NCBI RefSeq assembly: GCF_024298865.1
Contig: NZ_CP101161.1
Coordinates: 3,555,227 to 3,619,226 of the forward strand
Source: Halorarius halobius
GTDB taxonomy: Archaea > Halobacteriota > Halobacteria > Halobacteriales > Haloarculaceae
Direction: 5' to 3'
DNA length: 64,000 bases
In this document: positions 33,949 through 42,155 of the stretch, piece after piece
How the letters are laid out: every line of letters begins with the position of its first letter
Numbering within the stretch: the stretch's first letter is position 1
Position numbers and translations under genes: made by a program
The notes under the pieces: model-generated
The model's input: the letters and a program-made list of their open reading frames with translations, nothing else
The model's database searches: none
Told to the model about the DNA's origin: nothing

Positions 33949-34398
33949 GTGGCGCATATTCCTCTAGGTGGGTCTGAAGAGACGCACATTATATTTGACG
34001 GGAGGTTCCCTAACCACCTCGCTAGTCTGAGTGCTTCCGAACAGAGGAACTTACTAACGAAACTCAGGAATATCGCGAAGGAAACTGCGCCGCCTGACGG
34101 GTATGTTTACGAACAAATCGGAAACTTAGATATAATCAAATTCAGCGAAGCGGGCCGTGTATACGCAAAAGTAGTCACGTTCATCCCCGAGGGCAATACT
34201 AACTATCATATAATTTATGTTCTCTACGTTGACGAAGACCACGAATATGACCAAGGCGAACTGGGAAAATTCAGCCAGCAAGCTCAACAGAAACTTGATA
34301 TGATTACAGATTTGGACACCGTTGAAGATGTTGAATCGTATCTTGAGGAACATAATTCGCTGACCGCCGACGACTTAGATGGCCTTCTAGACGGGTAG
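33949..34398 (+). CDS. cassette B cargo: RelE/HigB-like toxin candidate
   Basis: 149 aa from GTG 33949. The centre reads YEQIGNLDIIKFSEAGRVYA, KVVTFIPEGNTNYHIIYVLY, ELGKFSQQAQQKL, which resembles the beta-strand core and terminal helix of RelE/HigB-type toxins (positions of E-x-K-x-x-x-x-G-R and the F-x-K-like helix). Catalytic residues cannot be assigned with confidence. Family members cut mRNA at the ribosome. The last 30 residues are acidic. With the small gene before it, it forms a likely addiction pair that would stabilise the cassette. Confidence 0.5.
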   Translation: MAHIPLGGSEETHIIFDGRFPNHLASLSASEQRNLLTKLRNIAKETAPPDGYVYEQIGNLDIIKFSEAGRVYAKVVTFIPEGNTNYHIIYVLYVDEDHEYDQGELGKFSQQAQQKLDMITDLDTVEDVESYLEEHNSLTADDLDGLLDG

Positions 34399-34530
34399 AT
34401 AACTTCTTACAAGTTTCCAGTAGAACGGTCCAGAGAGACGGGTAGCCAGACATCCTACGAGCACTGCCGGATACCGCAGGAGTAGTGAAAAAGTTGTGAA
34501 TACCAACTTACGGTTATTGTGTGATTTGAA

Positions 34531-35550
34531 TTATATATTGTTGAGATATTTTCTCCGCTGTTCCATCTTCGTTTTCTCATCCCGCCGGTCGTAGTGTTTG
34601 TCGAGAGTATCTGGGTTGACGTTCGCACGGGCTGAGACGACCTCAACCGGAACGTCTGAGCTGAGATGATGCGTTATCGCACCTCGGCGAACAGCGTGCG
34701 ATGACACGCTCTCAGGACACTTCGACGCGTGGACGTACTCCGCAGCTTCGCATTCTTCCGGGTCTCGATTGAGGGGACAGGAAAGCCCAATTCTACACGG
34801 TCGCGACCAGTTGTACACAATCGTCGTCGGCGTAGTAGTATGCATTCGACCGTGTGAAGTTGCGATGAGTGGCTCTCGTCCGAATTCATCAACAACATCT
34901 GGCCGCTGATTGTCAATCCAGTCATCAAGCAGGCTGCAGACTTCGGAAGAGAGCGCGACGAATCGCTCTCCCTTCATTTTGTTTTTGATTGGCGTGTCCG
35001 TCTGTGGTCGATGGCGAATTTCCAGCGACTGTTCTTCTGGGTGGTAGTCAGACAAATCGAGTGTGCGGACTGCTCCACGGCGGAGCATCGTGTGCCACTG
35101 GAGCGTAAGCACCACGTGAGCTCGCGAGGCGTACTCGAATTTTCCCAGATGAGTCAGGATGGCTTCGGCTTGTTCCGGCGTAAGCCGGTCATCCCGGACG
35201 TTTTCGTCGGCATCAAGCTCTGGTGAGAGAACCTTCTCGCTGAGGTCGGGCTTGACTGCGTCGACGGTCTCTAGGAACCGGATGAACACGCGGAGCGTAT
35301 CCATCTGGGTTTTTTCGGTGACGGGTTTGATTTCCCCATCGTGGCTTCGTCGCCATAGCCGGAACTCGTGGAGCAGGCGACCGGTGAGTTCGTTGAGATT
35401 CGTGAGCTCCTTTTCTTGTTCACACCAACGGACGAAGTGTCCAAGGCGGGATTTGTGGGAGCGAAGCGTCGATTGAGCCACTTCACGTTCACGGTGTTTG
35501 ATATACAGTGCGAGTGCTTCGTCGGGCGCGATTGGTTCGAGGTCGTCCAT
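34531..35550 (-). CDS. tyrosine recombinase, 339 aa, right gene of cassette B
   Basis: Almost identical to 15465-16484, with Arg (MLRRGAVRTL), Lys (PIKNKMKGER), HAVRRGAIT and DTLDKHYDRR conserved, as well as the CPLNRDPEECEAAE Cys insertion. The gene reads inward from the right end and converges on the 385-aa gene across the cargo. High identity to the A copy, higher than for the 385-aa pair, points to recent spread or gene conversion. Confidence 0.9.
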   Translation of the reverse strand: MDDLEPIAPDEALALYIKHREREVAQSTLRSHKSRLGHFVRWCEQEKELTNLNELTGRLLHEFRLWRRSHDGEIKPVTEKTQMDTLRVFIRFLETVDAVKPDLSEKVLSPELDADENVRDDRLTPEQAEAILTHLGKFEYASRAHVVLTLQWHTMLRRGAVRTLDLSDYHPEEQSLEIRHRPQTDTPIKNKMKGERFVALSSEVCSLLDDWIDNQRPDVVDEFGREPLIATSHGRMHTTTPTTIVYNWSRPCRIGLSCPLNRDPEECEAAEYVHASKCPESVSSHAVRRGAITHHLSSDVPVEVVSARANVNPDTLDKHYDRRDEKTKMEQRRKYLNNI

Positions 35551-35645
35551 GGTTGGTCCAGCAAATCCCAGTCGGGAGGGGGTGGATTCTGGACCAGCCT
35601 GCTGATTGATACTAGGTTGTTACGGGGTGGACAGGGTTCCTGCAG

Positions 35646-35863
35646 CGCCCATAAATTTTCGACGGGATAATCGCCCGGCGGCTCGCTGATAATCAGTCGA
35701 ACGACTGGGTAGGGTGCTTTCGTTCGATAGCCGAACGCTGGGTGGCCCATCGGTGGGATTCGCGTACGTCCAAACTGGTAGCGGTTCGGAAAATCAATCG
35801 CCGATTGAGCTTCGAACTCATCGTATTCCAACGGAGATGGCGTGCTGACTATCGAGTCTGGAC
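35646..35863 (-). pseudogene. gene fragment abutting the right end of cassette B
   Basis: The minus-strand frame reads LEYDEFEAQSAIDFPNRYQF, GRTRIPPMGHPAFGYRTKAP and VVRLIISEPPGDYPVENLWA up to the CTGCAG end of cassette B. It is protein-like, but no start is seen before the methyltransferase stop at 35864. It may be the 5' part of the gene whose 3' end lies at 31859-32017; joining the two would test this. No family recognised. Confidence 0.4.
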
Positions 35864-36931
35864 TCAACGTTTGTGTGCAATTCCCATACTCGCCGGCCCA
35901 TTCAAATGCTGAACCTGAACGTCCTCGAAGCCTGCATCCTCCGCCCACGACACGAACTGTTGTCCGGTGTAGTCGAAGGCGTCACCGTAGTAGACGAGCA
36001 TATTTAGCGACATCATCAGGCCCACGGTATTCGCCCGGCGCTCATCGTCGATGATGTGGTCGATAGCGACGAAGGTTCCTCCCGGGTTGACAGCGTCGTA
36101 GAATTTCTCCATGAGCGTCTTCTTCGTTTCCAGGTTCTCCTGATGCAGGATCAAACTCGCTGTCACCAGATCCGCGTCGGGTATCGGGTCCTCGTTGTAG
36201 TCACTGCTTACGGCGTCGATCCGATCCTCAAGGCCATCGGCCTGGATGCGCTCGCTGGCCAGTTCAGTTACCTCCGGCAGATCCGTCGTGGTAATCGAAA
36301 GGTGGGGTTCGCGTTGGGCCACGATTCGAGATAGGTCGGCGAGCGCACCGCCAACATCCGTCATCGTATCGTAGTCCGAGAAATCGAACTGCTCGGCGAA
36401 CGCGACGAAGTTCCCCTTCGACAGCCCGGCCATCCCCTCGGCGAACGCCTCCAGTTCCATGGGGTCATCGTACATCTCCTCCCACAGGGGTTCGCCCGTC
36501 TCGTCGATGACTCCCTGTGGTTCGCCTGTCCGCAGACTCTCTTCGAGACCACCCCATACGTCGTAGGTTTGCTGGTTGAAGATGTTGATCGCGCCACCGA
36601 TGTACCGTGGATCGTCATTGTTCAGAAATGCCGCCGTCTCCGGCGTGTTCCGGTACCGGGGATCGTCGCCGTCCCCGTCACGTTCGAGGAATCCGAGCGA
36701 TGCGAGCGTGTCGAGGAAATCTCTGGTCGCTCGGGGGTGCAAGCCGAGTTCCCGTTCGATCTCGGAGGCTCGAAGCCCCTCGTCTGGGAGGGCGGTGAAG
36801 AGTTCGAGATCGACGGCGGCACCCAACACTTTCGTTCCCCAAAACCCCGTCGCCACCTGCATGATGTGTTCCGGGCTCGGTTCGGCCTCTTCGGGTGTGT
36901 GTTCTCCTTGGTCTGGTGTGGTTTCTGCCAT
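35864..36931 (-). CDS. SAM-dependent O-methyltransferase (dimerisation plus methyltransferase domains)
   Basis: 355 aa from ATG 36931 (MAETTPDQGEH); the upstream 16 codons are Arg-rich and unlikely. The N-terminal winged-helix dimerisation domain (residues about 30-100) has KVLGAAVDLELFTALPDEGL and GLHPRATRDFLDTLASLGFL. The methyltransferase domain has TMTDVGGALADLSRIVA (motif I), LSITTTDLPEV (motif II) and PDADLVTASLILHQ; the His-containing IDHII and GGTFVAIDH are typical of the acetylserotonin O-methyltransferase/Methyltransf_2 family. The substrate is unknown. It ends beside cassette B. Confidence 0.8.
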   Translation of the reverse strand: MAETTPDQGEHTPEEAEPSPEHIMQVATGFWGTKVLGAAVDLELFTALPDEGLRASEIERELGLHPRATRDFLDTLASLGFLERDGDGDDPRYRNTPETAAFLNNDDPRYIGGAINIFNQQTYDVWGGLEESLRTGEPQGVIDETGEPLWEEMYDDPMELEAFAEGMAGLSKGNFVAFAEQFDFSDYDTMTDVGGALADLSRIVAQREPHLSITTTDLPEVTELASERIQADGLEDRIDAVSSDYNEDPIPDADLVTASLILHQENLETKKTLMEKFYDAVNPGGTFVAIDHIIDDERRANTVGLMMSLNMLVYYGDAFDYTGQQFVSWAEDAGFEDVQVQHLNGPASMGIAHKR

Positions 36932-37416
36932 GCGTACTCTCTGTGTAATCGGCCGTCGTCGGTTGTGCTTCCGCGTCACGTTCTACGTGGCACGCTGTAA
37001 CGCCCATCGTCCACGGGGTCGCGTAGCGGGCATCGCCGGTCGGCACTGTACCCTCATGACCCACCTAATGATACTGTTGAGCGGCGCAAAAGTGTAATCT
37101 GTACGAGGTTTCAGTAAGTACACTGTCTGTCTGATTCGCCCTGTACGTCGTGTCTCGCCGACACAGGCGCGTTGCTGGTCACGGTGTGGTTTCTGTTGAC
37201 TCCGGGGGGCGGCCCGAAGGCTCTATCAAGTTATATGTAGAAACCAGGACTCGGACGAGATGCAAATCGGTTCTCATATCCTGGTTCTGCCTCCTCGGGT
37301 GAACTCGTGTTCCAGTCCAAGAAAACTAGTCGCTGACTTGGCGTCGTCTGTGACCGAATGATAGAACAGGTGTAAGCTGATGTCAGTGATCTCGGAGCAC
37401 TCGCCCGGACTTCAGG
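36932..37416. other. intergenic stretch without a supported gene
   Basis: 485 bp. Contains an 8-bp inverted repeat (AACCAGGA near 37242 and TCCTGGTT near 37280) and a run of Gs near 37204. No coding frame with convincing composition. Confidence 0.4.
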
Positions 37417-38946
37417 TCACTCCCGTTGTGTGACGGAGGCCGATAGTCCGGCTGAGTTCGATCGCGTTACGGCTGCCACGACAGACGACTCGGAACTCTC
37501 GGTACTCCTGTCTCGAACTTCATGAGCGAATTCCAGAACGGCTTTGTAGGACCGATCGAGCTGTCGGGCAATTTGTGTCAACTCTGTTGTGTTCCTCTCT
37601 CGGATGATATGGACCATTTCCGGAATAGATAGTTGATGGTCGGCGAAGAGCGTCCCCGTCAGGTCGTTGAATTTGCGATCACAGGCGTGGCACTTGTACC
37701 GTTGTGCGTCCTTATTCGTCGTTCCTTTCTTGATCGTATCCGTACTGTTGCAGTTCGGGCATCGAGTTCCATTCGGCCATCGAGAGCGTCGGAGTGCCTG
37801 TAGGCAGTCCTCGGTGTCTGGAAGACTGACCGAATCCTCGCTCTCCGGTCTGTCTGTGGAGGTGACCTCACTAGAAGAATTGCTGGCAATCCGCTTGTTC
37901 GCGTCCCCCGCCGAGCCTTGATCGGACTCGCAGTCGTCGCGGCAGACGTCTACAACAGTGAGCCTCCCATCGAGGGTCAGGTAGAGCTCCGCTCTGTCAC
38001 ATTTGGCTGTCACGCGAATCCGAACGGGATCTCTGGAGATCACCGTCTGTTCCTTTTTAAGGCGATCAAACAACCGACCACAGACCTCGGGGTCGTCAAG
38101 GCCGTAGGTCATGTCGAATCCGTGCTCGTAGTAAAACGCGACAACTGCGGGGTGGTCGAAGACAGCGACCCACGCCGGATAGGACGCACTGTGCTTGCAG
38201 ACCGAGCACGCGTACCTGACCCGGGCTTCGTTCCAGCCACCACGTATCGACGTCCCACAATTGGGACAGAGTTCCCCGACTGGAGCGTCGTGGGACTCGC
38301 AGATTTGCAGCGATTTCCGGACCGGCCCGGAACATTCCGGACAGACACCCCTGATGAGTAACTTGACCGTTTGAAGGTATTCGATCGTCCCCGCTACGAA
38401 GACCTCCTCTGGCGTCCGGTGAGACAGGCCGGCGGGATTGAAATCGTCGTACACGATGAGCGTTCCCTCGGGCGTCTGTTCAGATGACTCGGGGCCGAGA
38501 TTCCCTTCGCACTGGGTACAGATCTGATAGAGTCGTTCGTCTTCGTAACTGAGTTCTACCGGGCCACCACAGTGGTAGCAGGATCGAGGGATTTCGGTTG
38601 ACGGGAGTCGGCGCGTTTCGAGACCCGAACCCGCGATAACTGCCCGGACGATTTTGAGCCCGGAGTTCCGGAGTCGGTAGCCATCGTCGGTCTCCTCGAC
38701 ATAGTGACCGACCAGCTTGTTGAGGTGGTAGCTGAAATTTCCGCTGTCGCGCACGCCGACACGGTCGAGCAGTTGTGAAAAAGAAATGGCGTTGTTCTCG
38801 GCATGGGGGTCGCAGATCTCCCACAATGCCAGCAGGATGGCCAATCGAACCTCGTCGCTCAATAGTTTGAACGCCTCAATCGCGTGAATGCCAGCGGTTC
38901 CAGCCGCTGACTCAAGCGGAGACGCGGACGCGTTCGAATTGTCCAT
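37417..38946 (-). CDS. ArsR-type winged-helix regulator fused to transposase-like zinc ribbon
   Basis: 509 aa from ATG 38946 (MDNSNASASP). Residues 20-100 are an ArsR-like winged helix (HAIEAFKLLSDEVRLAILLA; SFSQLLDRVGV; FSYHLNKLVGHYV). Several Cys pairs follow (CYHCGGP, CTQCEGN, CPECSGP, CPNCGTS, CSVCKHS). After an acidic linker, residues about 405-485 read LQALRRSRWPNGTRCPNCNS, YKCHACDRKFNDLTGTLFAD and LSIPEMVHIIRERN, the N-terminal zinc-ribbon/HTH domain of IS1595-type transposases, without any DDE catalytic domain. A regulator that has captured a transposase DNA-binding domain is inferred. Confidence 0.7.
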   Translation of the reverse strand: MDNSNASASPLESAAGTAGIHAIEAFKLLSDEVRLAILLALWEICDPHAENNAISFSQLLDRVGVRDSGNFSYHLNKLVGHYVEETDDGYRLRNSGLKIVRAVIAGSGLETRRLPSTEIPRSCYHCGGPVELSYEDERLYQICTQCEGNLGPESSEQTPEGTLIVYDDFNPAGLSHRTPEEVFVAGTIEYLQTVKLLIRGVCPECSGPVRKSLQICESHDAPVGELCPNCGTSIRGGWNEARVRYACSVCKHSASYPAWVAVFDHPAVVAFYYEHGFDMTYGLDDPEVCGRLFDRLKKEQTVISRDPVRIRVTAKCDRAELYLTLDGRLTVVDVCRDDCESDQGSAGDANKRIASNSSSEVTSTDRPESEDSVSLPDTEDCLQALRRSRWPNGTRCPNCNSTDTIKKGTTNKDAQRYKCHACDRKFNDLTGTLFADHQLSIPEMVHIIRERNTTELTQIARQLDRSYKAVLEFAHEVRDRSTESSESSVVAAVTRSNSAGLSASVTQRE

Positions 38947-39261
38947 GTGAGATATTACCACACACAGGTCAAAAACTGTTGGGCGAGGCGGTAGACGTAC
39001 TCCGACCGCAGGAAGAATTTGATACCCACCCAACATCCGTCAGAACATCCCACATTGAACCTCTCGAATTCGGCCGCCTCACGCCTGAAAGGTCGATTCG
39101 TTCGATAGTCGAACCGGAGCCTGTAGCGACCACTCTCCTGTACGGGCAACCACTTCCGTAGCCACATCGAATCCGGGCGCATACGGTTCGCTGTGAGGCT
39201 GGGTTCTCAGGCGCTGGGAACAGTCGACACGCCTTATCCCCGGGGGCGCGTATCGCCGTCC
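38947..39261. other. boundary stretch between accessory and core DNA
   Basis: 315 bp without a convincing gene; a 60-codon frame at 38979 (GTG start) has protein-like parts (EPLEFGRLTPERSIRSIVEP) but no partner. Base composition rises sharply to the right of about 39,190. No tRNA or obvious attachment site was found. Confidence 0.35.
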
Positions 39262-39885
39262 ATGTACGACAGGATTCTCGTCCCGACCGACGGGACGCCC
39301 GGCTCCGAGCGCGCCGTTCGAACAGGCCTCGACCTCGCGGGGAAGTACGACGCGACCGTATACGCCGTGTCGGTTCTCGACCGCGGGCCGCTGGGGCGCG
39401 ACGGGTCACGCGACCGACGCAAAGCCGACGCGGAGGAGGCGCTGTCCGCGGCGGAGTCGGAAGCCGCGGACGCCGACGTTCCGATCCGAACCGAACTGCT
39501 GGAGGGGAAGGTGACCGACGCGGTGCTTTCGTACATCGACGAGAACGACATCGACCTCGTGGTGATGGGCACCCACGGCCGTCAGGGGTTCAGCCGGGTC
39601 GTCGTCGGGAGCGTCAGCGAGCGCATCGTTCGGGAGGCGGACGTGCCCGTGTTGACGGTCAGTCTCGGCACCGACTCGGTGCGGGTCACGTCCACCGAGG
39701 CGGCCCGCGACATCGCCCGCGACGCGCTCGCGGCCCGCGAGTACGAGTCAATCGAGGTCGAACCCGGCGCGTACGACGAACGGAGCGCGTACGTGGTGCA
39801 AGCGGTCGCCGACGGGACGCGGTACAACGTCCACGTCGAGAAGGCGACCGGACAGGCGCATCTCGTCTCGCTCGGCGACGCCTGA
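39262..39885 (+). CDS. universal stress protein with C-terminal extension
   Basis: 207 aa from ATG 39262 (MYDRILVPTDGTPGSERAVR). The UspA domain covers residues 1-140, with DLVVMGTHGRQGFSRVVVGS (the ATP-binding G-x2-G-x9-G-S pattern) and VPVLTV. The remaining 65 residues (EAARDIARDALAAREYESIE; YVVQAVADGTRYNVHVEKAT) form an extra small alpha/beta domain, less usual for this family. Likely a nucleotide-binding stress protein. First gene of the GC-rich core. Confidence 0.85.
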   Translation: MYDRILVPTDGTPGSERAVRTGLDLAGKYDATVYAVSVLDRGPLGRDGSRDRRKADAEEALSAAESEAADADVPIRTELLEGKVTDAVLSYIDENDIDLVVMGTHGRQGFSRVVVGSVSERIVREADVPVLTVSLGTDSVRVTSTEAARDIARDALAAREYESIEVEPGAYDERSAYVVQAVADGTRYNVHVEKATGQAHLVSLGDA

Positions 39886-39962
39886 GCGGCGTCCGTCGCT
39901 GGCGGGCCACGAGCGAGCACGGCTCACGCGGTGTTGATGCTGTCGGCCGTCGAGCAAGCGGT

Positions 39963-40442
39963 ATGCACGAACTGGAGACGGCTATCGACATCGACGCGCC
40001 CGCCGACGTGGTCTGGGCCGTCCTCACCGACTTCGACGCCTACCCGGAGTGGAACCGCTACACCCGCGTCGACGGCGAGGCAGTCGCGGGGACGACCCTC
40101 GAAGTCGCACCCGGCCCCGACGCGAACCGCGTGCCGACGTTCCGCCCGGAGATTCTCCGCGCGGACGGCGGGGAACTCCGGTGGCTGGGCCACCTGATTG
40201 TGCCCGGCCTGTTCGACGGCGAACACCGGTTCGTCGTCGAACCGCTCGACGGCGACCGGTCGCGGCTCGTCCAGTCCGAGCAGTTCCGGGGTCTGCTCGT
40301 CCGGCCCGTGCTGTGGTACGCCGGCGCGGACACCGAGGCGACCTTCGAGGCGGTCAACCGCGCGGTGAAGGCGCGGGCCGAGGCGCTCGCCGCCGACATC
40401 GGGGGTGACGGTCCCCGGGGGGACCGCGCTCCCGCGGCGTGA
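39963..40442 (+). CDS. SRPBCC (START-like) family protein
   Basis: 159 aa. MHELETAIDIDAPADVVWAV then DFDAYPEWNRYTR is the standard start of the SRPBCC fold; RLVQSEQFRGLLVRPVL and the final amphipathic helix FEAVNRAVKARAEAL complete it. Members bind hydrophobic ligands in a deep pocket; the ligand here is unknown. Stands alone downstream of the stress protein. Confidence 0.8.
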   Translation: MHELETAIDIDAPADVVWAVLTDFDAYPEWNRYTRVDGEAVAGTTLEVAPGPDANRVPTFRPEILRADGGELRWLGHLIVPGLFDGEHRFVVEPLDGDRSRLVQSEQFRGLLVRPVLWYAGADTEATFEAVNRAVKARAEALAADIGGDGPRGDRAPAA

Positions 40443-40596
40443 GCCGACGCCACGGCCGGGCGGTACGAGCGACGTACCCGTCGGAAACGCGACCTTACCG
40501 TCGAGTCGGCGACCCCCGGACGGTCGCCCCACGGACCCCTACCCGGGAATACCGAGCGGCTAACAAAGGCTGACGGCCGCGGAGGGTCGCTCGTAC

Positions 40597-41037
40597 ATGG
40601 CTCGATACAACCCGTTCGAGGAACTGAGCGAGATATTCGACCGGATGAGTCGGCAGTTCGACGAGACGACCGACACGTGGCAGTCGGAGTTCGGCGACTG
40701 GTCGCTGACCGGCCGCACACCGAGTCTGGACCTGGTCGAACACGACGACGAGTTCCGCGTCACGGTCGACCTCCCCGGCTACACGAAAAGCGACGTCGAC
40801 GTCCGCGTCACGGACCACACGCTACACATCGAAGCCGAGCGCTCCGAGGAGGCCGAGGAGTCGAACGACCACTACCTGCGCCGCGAGCGGAGCCACCGAC
40901 AGGTTGGCCGGCAGATTCATCTCCCGGAATCGGTCGACGCCGACGCCGTCGAGGCGACGATGAAGAACGGCGTGCTGACGATAACCGTCCCGAAAGCCGA
41001 ACCAGCGACCCAGGGCCACGCCATCGAAATCGAGTGA
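40597..41037 (+). CDS. Hsp20 small heat-shock protein
   Basis: 146 aa. An N-terminal arm (MARYNPFEELSEIFDRMSRQ) is followed by the alpha-crystallin domain: LDLVEHDDEFRVTVDLPGYT, DVDVRVTDHTLHIEAE, RSHRQVGRQIHLPESVD, and the A-x-x-x-N-G-V-L-T-I motif (ATMKNGVLTITVPK), ending in a short tail. An ATP-independent chaperone that holds unfolded proteins. A TATA-like GCTAACAAAGG lies about 35 bp upstream. Confidence 0.9.
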   Translation: MARYNPFEELSEIFDRMSRQFDETTDTWQSEFGDWSLTGRTPSLDLVEHDDEFRVTVDLPGYTKSDVDVRVTDHTLHIEAERSEEAEESNDHYLRRERSHRQVGRQIHLPESVDADAVEATMKNGVLTITVPKAEPATQGHAIEIE

Positions 41038-41082
41038 GTGGTCGAGGCAAGGTTGTTGGTGACCGACGCGCTACACAGACAC

Positions 41083-41301
41083 ATGGACTACACCTGGCAG
41101 TACTACGACCTCCTGCTGGGCGGGGTCCTGGCGAGCATGCTCGCAGGTGCAGGCATCGGGGCGTTCACGCCCGTCGCGCTCCCGACGGCGGTGACGGCCT
41201 GTAGTCTGGTCGCGATTGCGCTCATCGGGCACGGCCTGTTCGTCAACGGCCCGGTCGACGACGCGAGCGACCTGACCGACGAGGTGGACGCGCTCAACTG
41301 A
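41083..41301 (+). CDS. 72-aa membrane protein
   Basis: From ATG 41083: MDYTWQYYDLLLGGVLASML, with two hydrophobic segments (LLLGGVLASMLAGAGIGAF and TAVTACSLVAIALIGHGLF) and an acidic tail (DDASDLTDEVDALN). Common in haloarchaea as an uncharacterised integral membrane protein. Lies 45 bp after hsp20. Confidence 0.7.
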   Translation: MDYTWQYYDLLLGGVLASMLAGAGIGAFTPVALPTAVTACSLVAIALIGHGLFVNGPVDDASDLTDEVDALN

Positions 41302-41342
41302 CAGACCGCCGCGTTCTTGTGGCGACCACGCCCAGAGCAGGC

Positions 41343-42113
41343 ATGGAGTTCACCGTCGCGGGGATGGTCCATCTCCCGCCGCTTCCGGGCGCACCCGAGT
41401 ACGGCGGCGACCGGGCGGCCATCCGGGAGCGTGCTCGCGCAGACGCACGGGCGCTGGAGGCGGGCGGCGCCGACGCCGTCGTCGTCGAGAACTTCGGCGA
41501 CGCGCCGTTCTACCCGGAGTCGGTGCCCAAACACGTCGTGGCCGACATGACCGCGCTGGTGGGCGCGGTGACCGACGCCGTCGACGTGCCCGTCGGCGTC
41601 AACGTCCTCCGGAACGACGCCGAGGCGGCGCTGTCCGTCGCGGCCGCGGCCGGCGCCGCGTTCGTCCGCGTGAACGTCCACGTCGGCGCCCGCGTCACCG
41701 ACCAGGGCATCGTGGAGGGGCGGGCCCACGAGACGCTCCGACTCCGCGAGCGTCTCGACGCCGACGTCTCGATTCTCGCGGACGTGGCCGTCAAACACTC
41801 CGCACCGCTGGCCGACCGGCCCGTCGAGGACCAGGCGCGAGAGACGCTGGAGCGGGGCCGCGCCGACGCGCTCGTCGTCTCCGGTCCGGGAACGGGCGAA
41901 GCGACCGACCGCTCGGTGCTCGACCGGGCGGCACCCGTCTGTGCGACGGCAGACGCGCCGCTGTACGTCGGGAGCGGCGTCACCGCCGACACCGTGGCCG
42001 ACTACCTCGCCGTCGCGGACGGCGTTATCGTCGGCACCGCCCTCAAGCGGGGCGACGACCCCGCGAACCCGGTCGACGAGGGACGGGTTCGGGAACTGGT
42101 CGCCGCGACGTAG
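41343..42113 (+). CDS. BtpA/SgcQ family TIM-barrel protein
   Basis: 256 aa from ATG 41343 (MEFTVAGMVHLPPLPGAPEY). Family blocks: M-V-H-L-x-P-L-P-G, GGADAVVVENFGDAPFYP, VGVNVLRNDAEAALSVAAAA, FVRVNVHVGARVTDQG, ADVAVKHSAPL, APLYVGSGVTADTVADYL, GVIVGTALKRG. This is the complete BtpA pattern. Cyanobacterial BtpA affects photosystem I assembly; archaeal members have no known reaction, though the fold and phosphate-binding loop suggest a sugar- or nucleoside-phosphate substrate. Confidence 0.85.
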   Translation: MEFTVAGMVHLPPLPGAPEYGGDRAAIRERARADARALEAGGADAVVVENFGDAPFYPESVPKHVVADMTALVGAVTDAVDVPVGVNVLRNDAEAALSVAAAAGAAFVRVNVHVGARVTDQGIVEGRAHETLRLRERLDADVSILADVAVKHSAPLADRPVEDQARETLERGRADALVVSGPGTGEATDRSVLDRAAPVCATADAPLYVGSGVTADTVADYLAVADGVIVGTALKRGDDPANPVDEGRVRELVAAT

Positions 42114-42155
42114 CGGGCCACAACGCTTTATCGGCCGCGCTGACTCCCCCCGGAC

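Larger units (their letters stand above)
32018..35645. mobile_element. cassette B: second cargo element with convergent tyrosine recombinases
   Basis: Same plan as cassette A. Left end from GTCGAGCTTCTTGGGTAAGA (32022) through a 407-bp leader and the 385-aa recombinase; right end GGGTTCCTGCAG (35645), about 95 bp after the 339-aa recombinase start. The intervening cargo (33583-34530) differs entirely from A. The leader repeats the CTACTTTTT, TCTACTTTAGAAA and AAAAGTAG motifs. Gene fragments on the minus strand lie at both flanks, suggesting insertion into a gene. Confidence 0.7.
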
